A program made the translations under genes and the position numbers. Shown here one piece after another: positions 49,382 to 61,022 of a stretch of 64,000 nt of DNA. A model generated the notes under the pieces. The model ran no database searches, was not told the DNA's origin, and saw only the letters and a program-made list of their open reading frames with translations. Source of the stretch: Albifimbria verrucaria (lineage: Eukaryota; Ascomycota; Sordariomycetes; Hypocreales; Stachybotryaceae); contig JAHREC010000018.1 of assembly GCA_020081605.1 (NCBI GenBank), positions 3,906,001 to 3,970,000 of the forward strand, written 5' to 3'. How positions within the stretch are numbered: the stretch's first letter is position 1; the number at the start of each line of letters is the position of its first letter.

Positions 49382-50313
49382 ATGGCCGGCCTAGTAGGAT
49401 ACGCCAGCAGTGACGAAGAGGATGAGGTTGTGGAGCAGCCTCAATTACAGGTAAGTCTCCGCCTGGAGCTTTTGTATGTCGTGATCAACTCACTCACCTC
49501 TTGATTCTTAGGCACCTCAGCAGGCAGCTGTTCAGGCAGCTGTACCAGTAGCTGCTGCACCACAAGATGGGGCCAGAGCAGCGACAGTCGTGGGTGACCA
49601 AGAGAAAAGTTCAGATTCAGGTACATTGATGCTTTTGGTGAACTCCAAATTGCCCCATCAATGGCCAACGCTCATATGTTTCAGTGTCAGTGCCGAGTGC
49701 TGAGCCAAATGTCACTGGGCCAGCACCAGAGCCCATCGTTGGTCCCTTGCCACAGGCGGCCGCGCCTCTGGGGCCTTCATTGCCTTCCATGGAAGATGTA
49801 TCCATGATTGAACCCGAAGATTCTCAGGAACCTTCATCGCCTTACTCCGCTAACCGGGCTCGCGTTCACAACCTCACTCTGCCCACGGTGCCTAACCTCG
49901 ACATCCCGCCATCACCACCTGGGTCTCCCCAGCAAGTACCAACAAGCGGTTTGAGCAGTTCTTGCAACTCAAAAAGAAAGGAACCCATTTCAACTCCAAG
50001 CTTGAGCAGTCGACAGCTCTGGCAAATCCCAGCTTGATGGATAAGCTGATGGCGTTTGTGGAAATCGAGGGCAAGAGCCAATATGAAACTACTCTGCCCC
50101 TGGATCTGTGGAACCCCGTGCGTTTCCGGACTGGGCTTCCGCGGACAAGCTGAGGAAAACGCGCGAAAAGGTGGTCAAGGACAGGAGACCGAACATGCTA
50201 GCGGAGGCAGGGGCTCCATCGATTTTGTTCCTTCATCAACGCAGGCCAGCGGAGGCACATCCGCCCAGGGCGGCCTCTCGAGAGGAGAAAAACGAAAATC
50301 AGGTTGGAAATGA
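49382..50313 (+). CDS. HCNGP / SAP30BP-like nuclear protein
   Basis: Exons are 49382-49450, 49512-49620 and 49685-50313, about 269 aa. It begins MAGLVGYASSDEEDEVVEQP, has an Ala/Gln/Pro-rich middle, and a C-terminal HCNGP domain: FEQFLQLKKKGTHFNSKLEQ, NPSLMDKLMAFVEIEGKSQY, then LWNPRAFPDWASADKLRKTR. Human SAP30BP (HCNGP) was described as a transcriptional co-regulator and more recently as a cofactor of RBM17 in splicing of short introns. Three bases are missing: 49928-49931 (CCCC), 50115-50117 (CCC) and about 50211-50214 (GGGG). Together they restore one frame to the TGA at 50311-50313 (ending GEKRKSGWK). Divergent from PRP5, consistent with a shared nuclear RNA role. Confidence 0.88.
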
Positions 50314-50700
50314 GGTTTTGAGGCAGTTTCATCATTCGAGCTATTCTACGAGATACCAGGACTGGCTATACTACTATTTTATGGTGTATGCGACGATACC
50401 CACTCTAAATTCGACAGGCATTGGAAGATTTCAATGACATTATTAAAATATGCGTTGAGGTATCATCAATTACGGTACATGAGGCCCATACATGGGCTGT
50501 TTCTGACTGCTTTCAAGCCGACACCCGTTTGATGCAGGGCCCTGAGGAGCCGCTAATGCTGAGAATTATATACGAAAGACATCATCTCCATCCTCACCCA
50601 AGTGGTATCTGATAACTAAACAGGCGATTACAACATATGCAAAAGCACTCGCTCATCGTTCCCCAGGTCCTCCATCAATCAATAAGGCGTTTGTCGACTA
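50314..50700. other. Convergent 3' intergenic region, HCNGP and DUF3712 genes
   Basis: About 390 bp, no recognisable feature. Confidence 0.5.
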
Positions 50701-51902
50701 TTATTTACACTTGATTTCGAGGCCGACATCCTGATGGACAATCTTTCCAATGTTGATGGGCACAGTCTGGTTGGCGCTGGCAAGAGCGGTCGCGAAGTAG
50801 CTAATGTTCTGACCATGGTTGACCACGCTGTCGCCAAGTAGCTTGAAGGGGATGATGCCATCCTCGCAGTAGGGCTTTTCCATCACCAGCTTCAGGACCT
50901 GGTTCTGGTCCATCTTGGCGGTGATGTTAACACGGTTGATGCCAGGACGCAGGACAAGATCCTCAATCTCCAGCTTGCCAAGGTTGAAGTCCTCCGCAAA
51001 GTTGACAAAGGTAGCGTTTCCTGCAAATTTCGGTCAGCTATTACCATACAAGAGAAGTCTGCGACTAATTCGGGCCGCGACAAAACCTGACAGAGAGACA
51101 ACAGTGCTAGGTATGGGTATTACTTACAATATCAAGAGTGAAAAGAGAGTGGTTCGGAATCTCGGCGATACCAACAAAGTTGGGCTCCGGGGACTTCTTT
51201 GGAACAAGAGAATCGATATGGCTATCATCCTCGACGACACGGGTTCCGCTGAAAAGATCAAGACCCTTAACTTCGAGAGTCTTCTTGAAGGTGACGCCAT
51301 ACTTGCGGGACAGGCCGCTGGGCTTGACCTTGGTCTTGCCCTCGACAGTGATGCGCAGAGTCTCATTATTGGCGAACCAGACGTTGAAGGTAGTGAAGGC
51401 GTCCATGTCAGTGATGTTGACCTCCTGACTGACATTGACAGTCTGGTGCTTGTCGCCGTTGGTGGCAGGGAAGTTGATGGTAACGAAGGGGGTGTGAGGC
51501 TCGAGGTCCTCAAGGTACATAACACCCTCGAAGCCGTCGATGTTGGCCTTGATGGAGCCGTCGGTGGTGATGGTGGAGTTGATCTCCATCAGGTAGGCGT
51601 CGCTCTCGGTGCGGAGGACATTGACGCCCTGGATCTCGAGGTGGGCATCGTCAAGCTTGTGCTGGGCGATCTTGGGAACAGCAACAAAGATGCTGGAGGA
51701 GGGAACGGGTCAGCGTTGGGGAGTTTCCAGCAAGTTCCAGCACGGGCGACACTTACATTAAACACACGACCAAGACGACAATGCAGATGAAGACGATGAG
51801 GTAGATCCACCAGAAGCGCTTGCAGTGGCGCATGCAAGTCTGTCTCTTCTTGGGCTTCACAGGCGTGCCGCTGACAACAGCGGGCTCGGCCTTGTCAGAC
51901 AT
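50701..51902 (-). CDS. DUF3712 membrane protein (LEA-like domain)
   Basis: Exons are 51757-51902, 51128-51692 and 50701-51020, 343 aa. A basic Lys/Cys-rich cytosolic tail (KRQTCMRHCKRFWW) precedes one hydrophobic anchor (IYLIVFICIVVLVVCLIIFV). The large extracytoplasmic part is beta-rich with several N-glycosylation sequons (NST, NVS, NIT, NAT, NQT). It matches the fungal DUF3712 family, which in yeast includes the vacuolar membrane protein Tag1, linked to termination of autophagy; orthology is not claimed. One base is missing at the end of exon 2 (about 51127, G for GG before the donor); repair gives FTLDIGNATFVNFAEDF across a 107-bp intron. The next gene upstream (CYB2-like) is on the same strand, 2.8 kb away. 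Confidence 0.82.
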
Positions 51903-53264
51903 GTTGTCGGCTGGGGAAAGAGAGTAAGGGAGAATGTGAAGGGAATGGGCTGCGAAGACGACAAGGCTGCTACGACAAGCGCGAAGTGACCTGGCCCGTG
52001 GTGTTAGTGGAGCAAGGAACTCGAACCCGACGCGCCGGTGGAAGGGCAAAGGGACCAAAGGAAGGGAGGAAGAGCCGGTGATGTCGATACGGGACACTGG
52101 CGCTTAAGTAGTATCTTGGACCGTATTACGGGAAAAGCCAGCAGGACAAGGAAGAAAATAGGGTATGTTGCGGCTACCTGTTTCATTACATACACGAATT
52201 GGATGTGTGGAGGAGGGAGTGAGGTTCTAGTCTGGGGTGGGGAGGGGCCAGCCGGGGGCAGGGGTCGAGGTACTCGGCAACCCAAGCCACGGAGGGTTCA
52301 GGATCCAAGTATCGCGTCGTACCCATGTCCTGATAAACCTTGGCAGTGTGGCATCGATCGTCGAGAGAATTGAGGATGCTCGTGACCTCATTGGAAGGGG
52401 AGGGAGAGGAGGGAGGCAAGTGAAGTGAAAGGGGTGTGTGTAAGTGAGCCAGCGAGTGAGTAATGAGGGGGCGTCATGAAAGGGTCACGCCTGAACCACA
52501 GACATTTTTCTTTTTTGCATGATCGGTGGACGGTCATGAATCGAAGATCCTTTGGGACTGGCTCGAGGAATTTGGAAGTAATTTAGAGCGAAAGAAAGAA
52601 GAAGAAGAAAAATATTCTAGCTGCTCTCTACCGGACGTTAGCCTGCCCTCTGGAATGCCCACCTGTTTCTGGCACAGACGACCGGCGTTTACGCTTGCCT
52701 TCTCCTTGACTCCTTGAACCATTTAATTTTTTTCTCTTCGGGGTTTTAACTTCCTCTTCCCCTACTCGCGACTTTAACTCGAACAGCTTTCCTTTCCCCA
52801 CCCCGGATCAGAGATCACCATTAACAACCAGCTGCAAGGGACCCTGTTCTGGGCTTAGGCAGGCCCCGCGAGAGACGGAGCGCGGACCACGGCTCGGACG
52901 TCGGTTTCCTAAGCTGGCGATTCGCCGAGACAGCAATCCTAGGCTGGGCTCTGCTTGGTACAGGACAGGACAAGAGCTTCAGCTGCCAATGCGGGGAGGA
53001 TGCAAGGCAGGGCCACCGTCCCATCCCATGCCTATGCCCATGCCCGTCCAGCCACACCCCTGGGCCCTACCGCTTGGACAAAAACCGTTTCTGCGGGTGG
53101 CGTTGCTTGCCTATTGGCCCTGCCTGGCCTACCTGGCCTGCCTGCAGCAACTCACCTCTCTGCGTTCCTCGGCTCTCGAGCATGACTGCCTGCCTACCTG
53201 GCCCAGCACATGGGCAATACGATGCCTTCGTCCGTCGTTCCCGAGATCGTGGAGTGGTCCAATA

Positions 53265-53291
53265 TCTGGAGAATCTGGAGAATCTGGAGAT
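53265..53291. repeat. Nine-bp tandem repeat TCTGGAGAA, three copies
   Basis: Two perfect copies plus a third with one terminal mismatch. Confidence 0.85.
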
Positions 53292-53662
53292 GAGCTGGGC
53301 CACCTAGCCCGTTCCCACAGTTTCCTTTCCCCATAGGAAACCTGCCCACGGATCAACGGAGCCCGCGATCGACACCCAGATCCTGTCACACGAACCTCAT
53401 CTCCCAGCTACGATGCCGCAGAAACCGACCGCCCGCATCATAGATCAACAGCCTGATGTAGATTCTTCATCGAAAAGCATGTGCAAACACCAACGTGCCT
53501 CGGGCATTTCCTTAGCCCCCGCTCCCTCCCCTCCCTCCATCACACTCGTCCCAAATACCGAGAAAAAGCAAGCCTAGCATCGATAGGTAATATCGTTAAG
53601 GAGGGTGGCGCCTGCATGAGATGGTTTCCGTGTCGGGCATGGCTGGCCACCAAAAAGCCAAG

Positions 53663-53689
53663 CCAACAGGACCAACAGGACCAACAGGA
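53663..53689. repeat. Nine-bp tandem repeat CCAACAGGA, three perfect copies
   Basis: Perfect triplication in non-coding DNA, about 400 bp from the similar-sized repeat at 53265. Confidence 0.85.
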
Positions 53690-54682
53690 CTCGGCCGGCG
53701 AAGCTGGCTGTCAACCAGCGCCACCCACGAACCATGCGCTTGTCTAATTTCCAGCTCCGAGAGCCACGTCCCTGTAGGTGAATTATCACCAATTGCCTTG
53801 TTAATTTTGCCCTCAAGTCTCTCAAGGTCTCACATGAGTGCACACGCCCTCGAGAAGGGCCCTCTTTGCGTTCGCTCAGTTTCAAGTCTCGCATCGTGAA
53901 CCCAACGATGCCTCATCCCCTGATACCGTTCACTTACTGAGACAGGACCATTTGGCTAACTTAGTTTGTCTCCGCCTTGGGCTGGTCAGCCCTCGCCCAT
54001 CAATTGCGGGCATCATTATTAGACATTTAAGCAAGAACCACTGGCTCGGCGGGTCACCTCACTTTGTTATTTCGCCTCCCCGGCTTACAACAAGAGTCCG
54101 CTACCGCTCGCGCTAGCAAAAGGGACCCAGAGAGCTCCACGTGTTGGTCGACGTATCCTAGCCTCTCTCGTCTGGAACCAGCAACTCCTCTCGTGCGCCT
54201 CGAGTTCAGTTCTGGTCACTTGTTGCCATGGCCACTCCGCCAATAACCGCCGCTTGTCATCTGGTCCAGACCAATACTTTCATCTTGGCGTCATCAGTAT
54301 TACTCTTCTTTTTCTTGGTCCATGCTATGCCCAACCCAGCATCGCTGGCTGCCGAGAAGGTGTCGTACATGGCATATTCCTTTTACATGATTGGTCCATG
54401 CACCGTCCCTCTCACTTCCGCCCAAGGTAGCATTTCCGCAACGACGATCGGCTTCTCGTCATTTCCTCTTTGCACATCTCTTTTCCATGATTTGTCTACA
54501 GTGGTTTTGGCTCCACGAGTCCATATGCTAACAACAGCTTTTCCCAATCAAATATCCCGAGCTTTACAAAAGCTTACTATCTGCTTCAAGCCTTCCAGCC
54601 CTTGTCCTCCCCCTGCCTCTCCAGATTGCCCGGCTCCACCGAGGCTTACTATTTGCAAAACGCATGACCTGATCCCCTTCCT

Positions 54683-56424
54683 TCAAAGCCTCGATTTCGT
54701 CCACAAGCCACCCTTATCAAGCCCGGGCTCTCCGTCGTAGATGTCGCGCTCCACGCGTCTTGTATTGACCTTTGGGGTGGCACAGGGTCAGCAGGCGGAT
54801 CTTCCGGTACGCCAAGGAATCCGGGGAAATGGATCAAGTGAGAAAAGATTAAGCGTAGGTGAGAAAGAGGGGGAACTTACAAATCTGGGGTTTAGCTCCG
54901 ATGTGTTCTTGGCTCCCAGCAGTCTCATGCATGTTGCCGTCTCGGCCTCGAGAACTGAAAAGATAAGAGCATTAGTCTCAGCATGTGAAGAGAGGCGCAA
55001 TCGACGCCATTGTCCCAAGGTACTCACTCTCAAACACCCTCTCCACGCCAGCCTGCCCTCCGGCTCCCAGGCCGAACAGCGCCGCGCGCCCTATGCCCAC
55101 CGCCGTTGCGCCCAAGCACAGCGCCTTGACCACGTCGGTGCCTCGCTTGATGCCTCCGTCCACCCATATTTCGATCTTGCTCAGGACCTCCGGACAGTAC
55201 TTGCGGATCTCGAGCAGCGTGTGGATTGCGGGCGGTGCCGTGTCCAGTGCGCGGCCACCGTGGTTCGACAGGATGATGGCCTTGACCTGCGGCGCGTACT
55301 TGGCCGCTAGATAGGCATCCTCGTGCGTCTGCAAGCCCTTGAGCACGATGGGCAGATCCGTGTGCTCCGCCAACCACGGCAGCGTCGTGCCCCATGTCAG
55401 GTCGCTGGCCGTGCCGAAAAGAGCTGCTGTCCCACGCCGCCGCCGCCCGGCCGCTTCTCCTCGCCCGATTTCACACCCGCCTCGACCGTCAGCCCACGGT
55501 CAAAGTTGGACTTCTCGTCGTGCTCACGCTTGCCCGGCACCGGCGCGTCGAGCGTCAGGCAGATGAACTTGATGTGATCGCGCAGGGCGCTGATGCGCTT
55601 CAGCATGGCGATGCTCTTCTCGCGCTGGTTCTGCACGTAGAGCTGCCACCCGAACACCTGCCCGGGGCGGCGTCCGCCACGATCTGCTCCGGCGTCATGG
55701 AGGCGTTGTTGGAGATGATCTGCATGGCGCCGAACCGCGCGGCCGCCTTGGCAATGCCGTGCTCGCCATCCGGGTGCGCAAGACGAGCCATTGCCGCAGG
55801 GGCAACGAAGACGGGTAGGCCAACCTTGTGGCCCAACACCGTCGTGGTGAGATCGCAGGCGGTGCAGTCAAGGAACACGCGCGGTCGTAGGAGAATGTCC
55901 CGATAGACGGAGTTGTTGAAGCTCTTGGACTGTAGGTCGTCGCTGGCGGAGTAGTAGTAAGCCCACGCTTTCTTGGAAATGCGTTTCGTAGCCTCTGCCT
56001 CTATCTCGTCCAGGTTGAGCAACGACTCCAGAGGCGGAGGGGCGTCTTTCGTAGCCTCGGGCTCGACAGCTGGCGTCGGCGCATCTGGCACCGTGTCCGG
56101 ATCTATCTGTCCAAGCTTGGCTTCAGGCTTGAGGTGTTCCTCCAGAGTCCCCGGGGATGCACAGGGTCATACTCCTCGGTAGCGTCCTTGCCGGCTAATG
56201 ACAGGATGATTTTGGTACCGCCAGGGTGCGATGGCAGAAACTCCGTTACATCGTAGACATTGCCGTAGAGGACTACCCAGCAGCTGTCTGCAGTATTGTG
56301 CTTTGCGACTGTTGATTTCAACCATTGAATGCGCCGGTCAGTCTCATGTCGATGGAGCAAAGGCGGTCGGGTGACGATGTCGTAGGACAAGCTTACCTTC
56401 CGCGGCACTGAAGATCTTGGCCAT
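54683..56424 (-). CDS. Flavocytochrome b2-type FMN dehydrogenase (lactate/2-hydroxyacid) with C-terminal SRL
   Basis: Exons are 56397-56424, 55028-56308, 54881-54954 and 54683-54769, about 490 aa. An N-terminal cytochrome b5 domain ([20 protein letters not shown]) has heme ligand His in FLPSHPGG and in YDPVHP. The FMN-dependent alpha-hydroxyacid dehydrogenase domain follows, with [19 protein letters not shown], the catalytic region [17 protein letters not shown] and [15 protein letters not shown]. Yeast Cyb2 oxidises L-lactate in the mitochondrial intermembrane space. This protein has no presequence and ends KSRL, a PTS1-type peroxisomal signal, so location and substrate may differ. Three bases are missing: about 56149-56156 (CCCC/GGGG), 55664-55667 (GGGG) and 55417-55420 (AAAA). 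The last intron ends in AAG. Divergent from JAC1. Confidence 0.9.
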
Positions 56425-57201
56425 TGTGAATTGAGTACGCTGCTGAGGGTATAAGAGACGGTGCGTTGGCAATGAGACAAGTTGAGGCTAAGGATGTTGA
56501 GAATCTGGGGATTATAGACTATGGGCTTCGGTGGCCGTTGACCCGACAGGGCACTTAGCACGGCAAGGCTAAGGGAAAGGTACCTGGCCTTGACACGCGC
56601 TGCTCGCGAATTTCTGCCGAAGTCTTTCTAATACTGAATGAAGCCTCAGAGATTTACAAGATTGTGCAGATCCAGGAAATATATTGGTTGAGGTTCAACG
56701 TGTGCGAATGATTGCGAGGTCTAGATTGCACACAAGTGGTGAGTGATGTGACCGAACTTCGGATGTGAAAGCCGCAGAACGGCTCAAAAGTCCGACTAGG
56801 CGTGCGGCCTTCGGAACCCTCCAGCTTGTCTCTGTGCTGTACCGAGCTACAGTACTGCATGTGTAGTGTAGCGTACCTTAGGTACTCAGTACTCTGTACA
56901 GGCACATTAACCCGCCCCTAGGGATAGGCCGCTTTAGGTACACCTGCGTGCCTTTCCGCCCGCTTTACCCCAAATTTCTTAGTCATTATCTTCAGCAGGG
57001 ACCAACGTCACCGAAAATTCACTTTTGGAAATTCCATTATTGTACATGCTGCAAGCAAGCATTGCCACAACCGCAAACCAGCACAAACCATACGTGCGCG
57101 CATTTCTCGAGGCTCGATCTCGCATCCGAATTCTCAGATAAACCACGAAAAGTCTAAGTTATACTTAATTTTAATTTCCCGCGACGCAGACTCTCCCCGC
57201 C
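56425..57201. promoter_or_regulatory. Divergent CYB2-like / JAC1 promoter with palindrome
   Basis: A 777-bp gap between head-to-head starts. It contains the 13-bp GTACCTTAGGTAC at 56873-56885, about 320 bp before the JAC1 start, plus nearby GTACTCAGTACTCTGTAC. Confidence 0.6.
56873..56885. repeat. Copy 3 of TACCTTAGGTA element (13-bp form)
   Basis: Identical over 13 bp to the copy in the EMP24/ARF1 promoter. Confidence 0.7.
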
Positions 57202-57974
57202 ATGCGGCCTTCCGTCTCATCCGTAACCCGAGATGCCGCCCGACTCTGCGCGAGGTGTCGCATTCGTGCAAACCAGGGTTCCCTGATGGCCACTCTATCC
57301 TCAAGATCGCAAAGCCGTTACCTGAATAGGGCTGCCGTGAGCGCTCCATTGCAGCAGCGACAGCCCTTCTCTCAAAGTTCTCGGGCCTTTGCACCCGAAA
57401 GCTCGGCTAACGATGCCGCCACTGCCCGCGCTTTAACAACGCCTCACCCGCCCCTCCGCGAACGCACTACGACCTCTTCCCAGAGACGCTGCCATCGGGG
57501 CCTCCCCCACGGACACTTCCCCATCGATGTGCGTGCCCTGCGCCGCGAGTTCCTCCAGCTCCAGGCCCGCGCCCACCCAGACCTGCACCCGCCCGAGAGC
57601 AAAGCCCGCGCCGAGGCCACCTCGGCCCTCATCAACGAAGCCTACCGCACGCTCGCCAACCCCTGCTCCGCGCGCAGTACCTCCTATCCCTTCGCGGCGT
57701 CGATGTCGCCGCCGACGAGACGCTCAAGGTCGAGGAGCCGACGCTGCTCATGGACGTGCTCGAGGCTCGCGAGGAGATCGAGGCCGCTGAGGATGAGGCC
57801 GACCTGGAGGAGCCACGTCGCATCAATGACGAGAGGATCGCCGCCAGCGAGGCGGAGCTTGAGCGTGCGTTCCACAACGACAACGTTGAAGCTGCAAAGC
57901 GGGAAGCCGTTCGACTAAGATACTGGGTCAACATAAAAGAGAGCTTGGACAACTGGGAGAGGGCAAGCCCATAA
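57202..57974 (+). CDS. JAC1: Mitochondrial J-protein Jac1 / HSCB (Fe-S cluster biogenesis)
   Basis: Single exon, about 258 aa. The basic N-terminus (MRPSVSSVTRDAARLCARCR) suits a mitochondrial presequence. A divergent J domain follows with THYDLFPETLP, LRREFLQLQARAHPDLHPPE containing the HPD motif, and SALINEAYRTLANPLLRAQY. The C-terminal HSCB domain (LLMDVLEAREEIE; LRYWVNIKESLDNWE) binds the scaffold Isu1. Jac1 stimulates the Hsp70 Ssq1 to release Fe-S clusters. Breaks: about 57452-57455 (CCCC, one base), about 57504-57508 (C run, probably two bases) and about 57661-57663 (CCC, one base). Filling all four bases gives a continuous frame to 57974. Confidence 0.92.
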
Positions 57975-58493
57975 CGCTGCAACATTAACAAATCTCCATC
58001 AAATCCTCCCCAGGCGTTTCTAAAGACCATGGACTTATCGAAGCACTATGCATGCATAAATCTTCACCATCTTTTACATACGGAGGACATCAGCGTGGCA
58101 GAACGGCTCCGTTCTCACTCCATGTATAGGCACGTTGCTTACAAGACAACTTTGTCATATTGCCGTTTCTACATCTCCCAGCAATATAAAATGTACAGTA
58201 CTGTATCTTAGACGACTGAAAACATACCAGTCATCAACGGCAGCTTCGCCGTGTAGGATATAATCGCAAAATATATATATCGCCCAATTCCATGTTCACA
58301 TTGCTAGATGCGCATGCCCTAGCCGAATATGAAACTGCTCCGCAGTCTTTCCAAACGCCTCTTATCCATCAGCCACTCGGGAATCCTTATATCCAGTAAC
58401 TCCCCAAAACATTCCCGAAAGATCCTATCAATCGATTCCTCGTACATGGTAACAACTGCTTCTATACCTCGCCATTTCTTCTTCGTTAAACCA
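57975..58493. other. Convergent 3' region, JAC1 and RIM8, with protein-like open frame
   Basis: About 520 bp. On the minus strand the open frame running from 58702 to 58319 continues past the RIM8 stop. Its last 58 codons, in this gap, look unusually protein-like (RIFRECFGELLDIRIPEWL). See findings. Confidence 0.45.
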
Positions 58494-61022
58494 TCATCGC
58501 TCGTAAGCCGGCAACTGCTCGGCGTCACGGTTGCTGCCACTTCCCGAAGGTCCTGCTCCGACACCATATCCTGGGTAGGGATCGTCGTCGTCGTGTAACG
58601 TCGGTGCACTAGGCTCCATATCTTGCGCACCGATCCCACTACTGGTTGCATCAACTCTCCGTTCCACATCGCTGGGGATTTCAGGCGGCGAGCTTGCTTC
58701 ATTCATCAGCCGTCGTCTTTCAAGCTCCTGCTTGTCATCTGTGATAGTCGCTATCGATATATCATCTCCTGTTGGTGCAGATGGTCCTTCATCTGGTATA
58801 TGCTGTGAATTGCTACCTTGTGAAACAGGTCCCGCATCATAGATATCATCATCAGGGACAGATGGGGCTAAAGGTATAGTATCAGGAGCAGACGATGATC
58901 CAGGCATGGCGGGTGGTTGGCTGGGTAGCAACCGCATTTCTGCTTGTTGAATAAGCTGCTTATCCGTCATATTGTTCTGATCCGGTAGTTGGGGAGGCGG
59001 CACGTAAGATGGCGTAGCCTCTGCAGGATATGAGTTAGCCAACGCAGAACTATTTGAGGTGCCCGCGTGAGGAGGCACATATTGTTGTGGCGTCGATGGC
59101 TGGGAGGCGGAGGCTTGGAACGGAGGTGGTGTCGAATAGTAAGATTGCTCGCCTGGTGTTTGGGGGTGATATGTTCCCAGCGACTGCCCGTTAGGATCCG
59201 TGCTATGGATTGCTGCGGCTGGGGAGCTGAATCTGGTAGAATAGCAACATCCTCATCGTCGTCTGTAATCTTGATAGTTCGTGATGGTGACGCTCTTTGC
59301 TTCTGCGCCTTCGAACTATCCACTGAGCCAACAACCGTCTCCATGGATACGGTCACAACGCCCTTGCCACTTCTCAGCTGCGAGGTGTCGGCGATATTTA
59401 TTCGCTCTGCGAGGGCCAAACGCGTTGTTATTAGGGTCTGTATTGCTCTTGTTAAATGCGCCGAATCTCGCTGGAGTTTGAGGACCCTGCAACAAATTCG
59501 ACAACCGCCCACCTAGGTCAACAATGACCTCAACTTGGTATTTGAAGCTAACCATATCTCCAGGGACTCCCCGAATTGTCGGAAACGAGTCATCAGGAAT
59601 TTTGACCGACACGGTGATAGAGGCTTGCATCGTGCTAGGATCTATAATTAGAGGGGCGGTATTCTGATCCAAGTCCTTACGGAATACACTGGTTGAACTT
59701 GTTGACGATAGCGACAAGCCGGCGAGACCAAGGCGAGACTTTGGGTATGCGTCCTCCTTTTGATTCCTCGATGTATTCGATTTTCCCAACACGTCTTCGA
59801 ATTTGTAGGCTGGAGGTGCGGTATCGATCCTGCCTTGACGGAACAACGTAACTACTATGCCAGTCATGCTCTTGATGCGCTTAATGTGCTGAACTGTTAC
59901 CCGAACAGATACGGTATCGCCTGGCAGACATCCACCTTTACCAACTCAATGGTTGCAACAATCGTCTTGTCGTCGACGGCTTGTTGCTTTGCAGATGATG
60001 TAAATGTTGTGCCAACTTGCGACAACTGAGCAAATTCGGCGCGGCTCACGACACTACCGGTGCTTCGACCGCTTCGTCCGCTCCCTCCACTGACCTCACT
60101 GTGCATATCGCTTTGTACAGGGCTTCGAGAGTCGGCAGGAACATCACGGTTAGGTTCCTCAACGACTGTTGACGATTCGGCAGCCTCGGACTCGGATACT
60201 ACGTCGCTAGGATCGGGAGCAAACGAAGGGTTTTCTCTAGAGCCATGGATTTCTTGCGCCGCGTGCGCTTCGATATAGGTTCGAGGAAAATGGTTCTCGG
60301 CCGCGGCGGTGATAAACGGCCAATGTCCACCTGCTCCACTAGCATTACTTTCCTGTCACAGGTTGTCGTGGGCGCAATCGAGGTTGGTCTCGTTAGGGTC
60401 GCGGTAATCATGTAGGAGATGGTGCCGCGCTCAAACTACAGCAGAGTTAGCACATATATCTACCATGCACAGAAGTTTGGCATTTTAAGAACGCACGTCA
60501 ATGCTACTGGGCAGACCCCTCTCAGGGAAGACCAGGTCAAACCCAAACTCATACTTTCCAGCCTCGAGCCGACCCTCGCCGCTCAGCACTTGCTCGTCCT
60601 GAAATAGACTGGCCAATCCGTTGCCATGATATTGTGGTCGAACGGAACTCCGCCGCGGGGCGACGCGGGCTGAATCTTGGCCATCGCGACGGGATCCTTG
60701 ACAACCTGCACATAGCCGTGTAGCGAGACCACGAGATGTGTGATACGGATGGGCTTGACGATGGCCAGTACTACGGCGCCGCGGACATGGTTGCCGGCAA
60801 CATAGTTTCGGTAAGGTTCGTCCGGGCGCACGTGGAAGTCGGCCACATGGCGATTGCGGTTGCGCAGGGTCAAGGGCAGACTAAGACGCGACAGTAGACT
60901 GGGTCGCGAGGAGTCGGCGTGGATGATCGCGGTTCGTCGGGAGTGACGGCAGTGCTGGGTAGAGAGGGCGACGACGTCGACATCGACAAGCGATCGGTAC
61001 TTCTGCGCGAAGCAGACGGCAT
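58494..61022 (-). CDS. RIM8: Arrestin-like pH-response regulator PalF / RIM8
   Basis: Exons are 60497-61022 and 58494-60435, about 824 aa. It starts MPSASRRSTDRLSMSTSSPS. The arrestin N domain has RPDEPYRNYVAGNHVRGAVV and KPIRITHLVVSLHGYVQVVK; then SSIDFERGTISYMITATLTR and PPRPRTIFLEPISKRTRR. The arrestin C domain is GGCLPGDTVSVRVTVQHIKR through GVPGDMVSFKYQVEVIVDLG. A disordered Pro/Gln-rich tail ends EQLPAYER. PalF/Rim8 bridges the ambient-pH sensor PalH/Rim21 to ESCRT, leading to PacC/Rim101 processing. Six breaks need seven bases: about 60912, 60646, 60256, 59926 (one each), 59410 (probably two, CCC) and 59210 (one). With these the length is a multiple of three. The 61-bp intron has a GTGCGT donor. 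Confidence 0.93.

Larger units (their letters stand above)
51903..54682. other. Long intergenic region with short triplicate repeats
   Basis: About 2.8 kb between the DUF3712 promoter and the 3' end of the CYB2-like gene. The GC-rich, pyrimidine-rich part (52700-53950) holds two short perfect triplications. An open frame at 54228-54740 (+) overlaps the end of the next gene on the other strand and has no family character. No RNA gene recognised. Confidence 0.5.

Noticed and set aside
52018..52040. B-box-like string on the minus strand resembling a tRNA T-arm (GGTTCGAGTTCC)
   Set aside because: No matching A box, acceptor stem or anticodon arm could be drawn around it.
54228..54740. Open frame of 170 codons on the plus strand with a hydrophobic start
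   Set aside because: Its end overlaps the last exon of the cytochrome b2-like gene on the other strand, and nothing in it resembles a known family or a typical secreted effector with paired cysteines.
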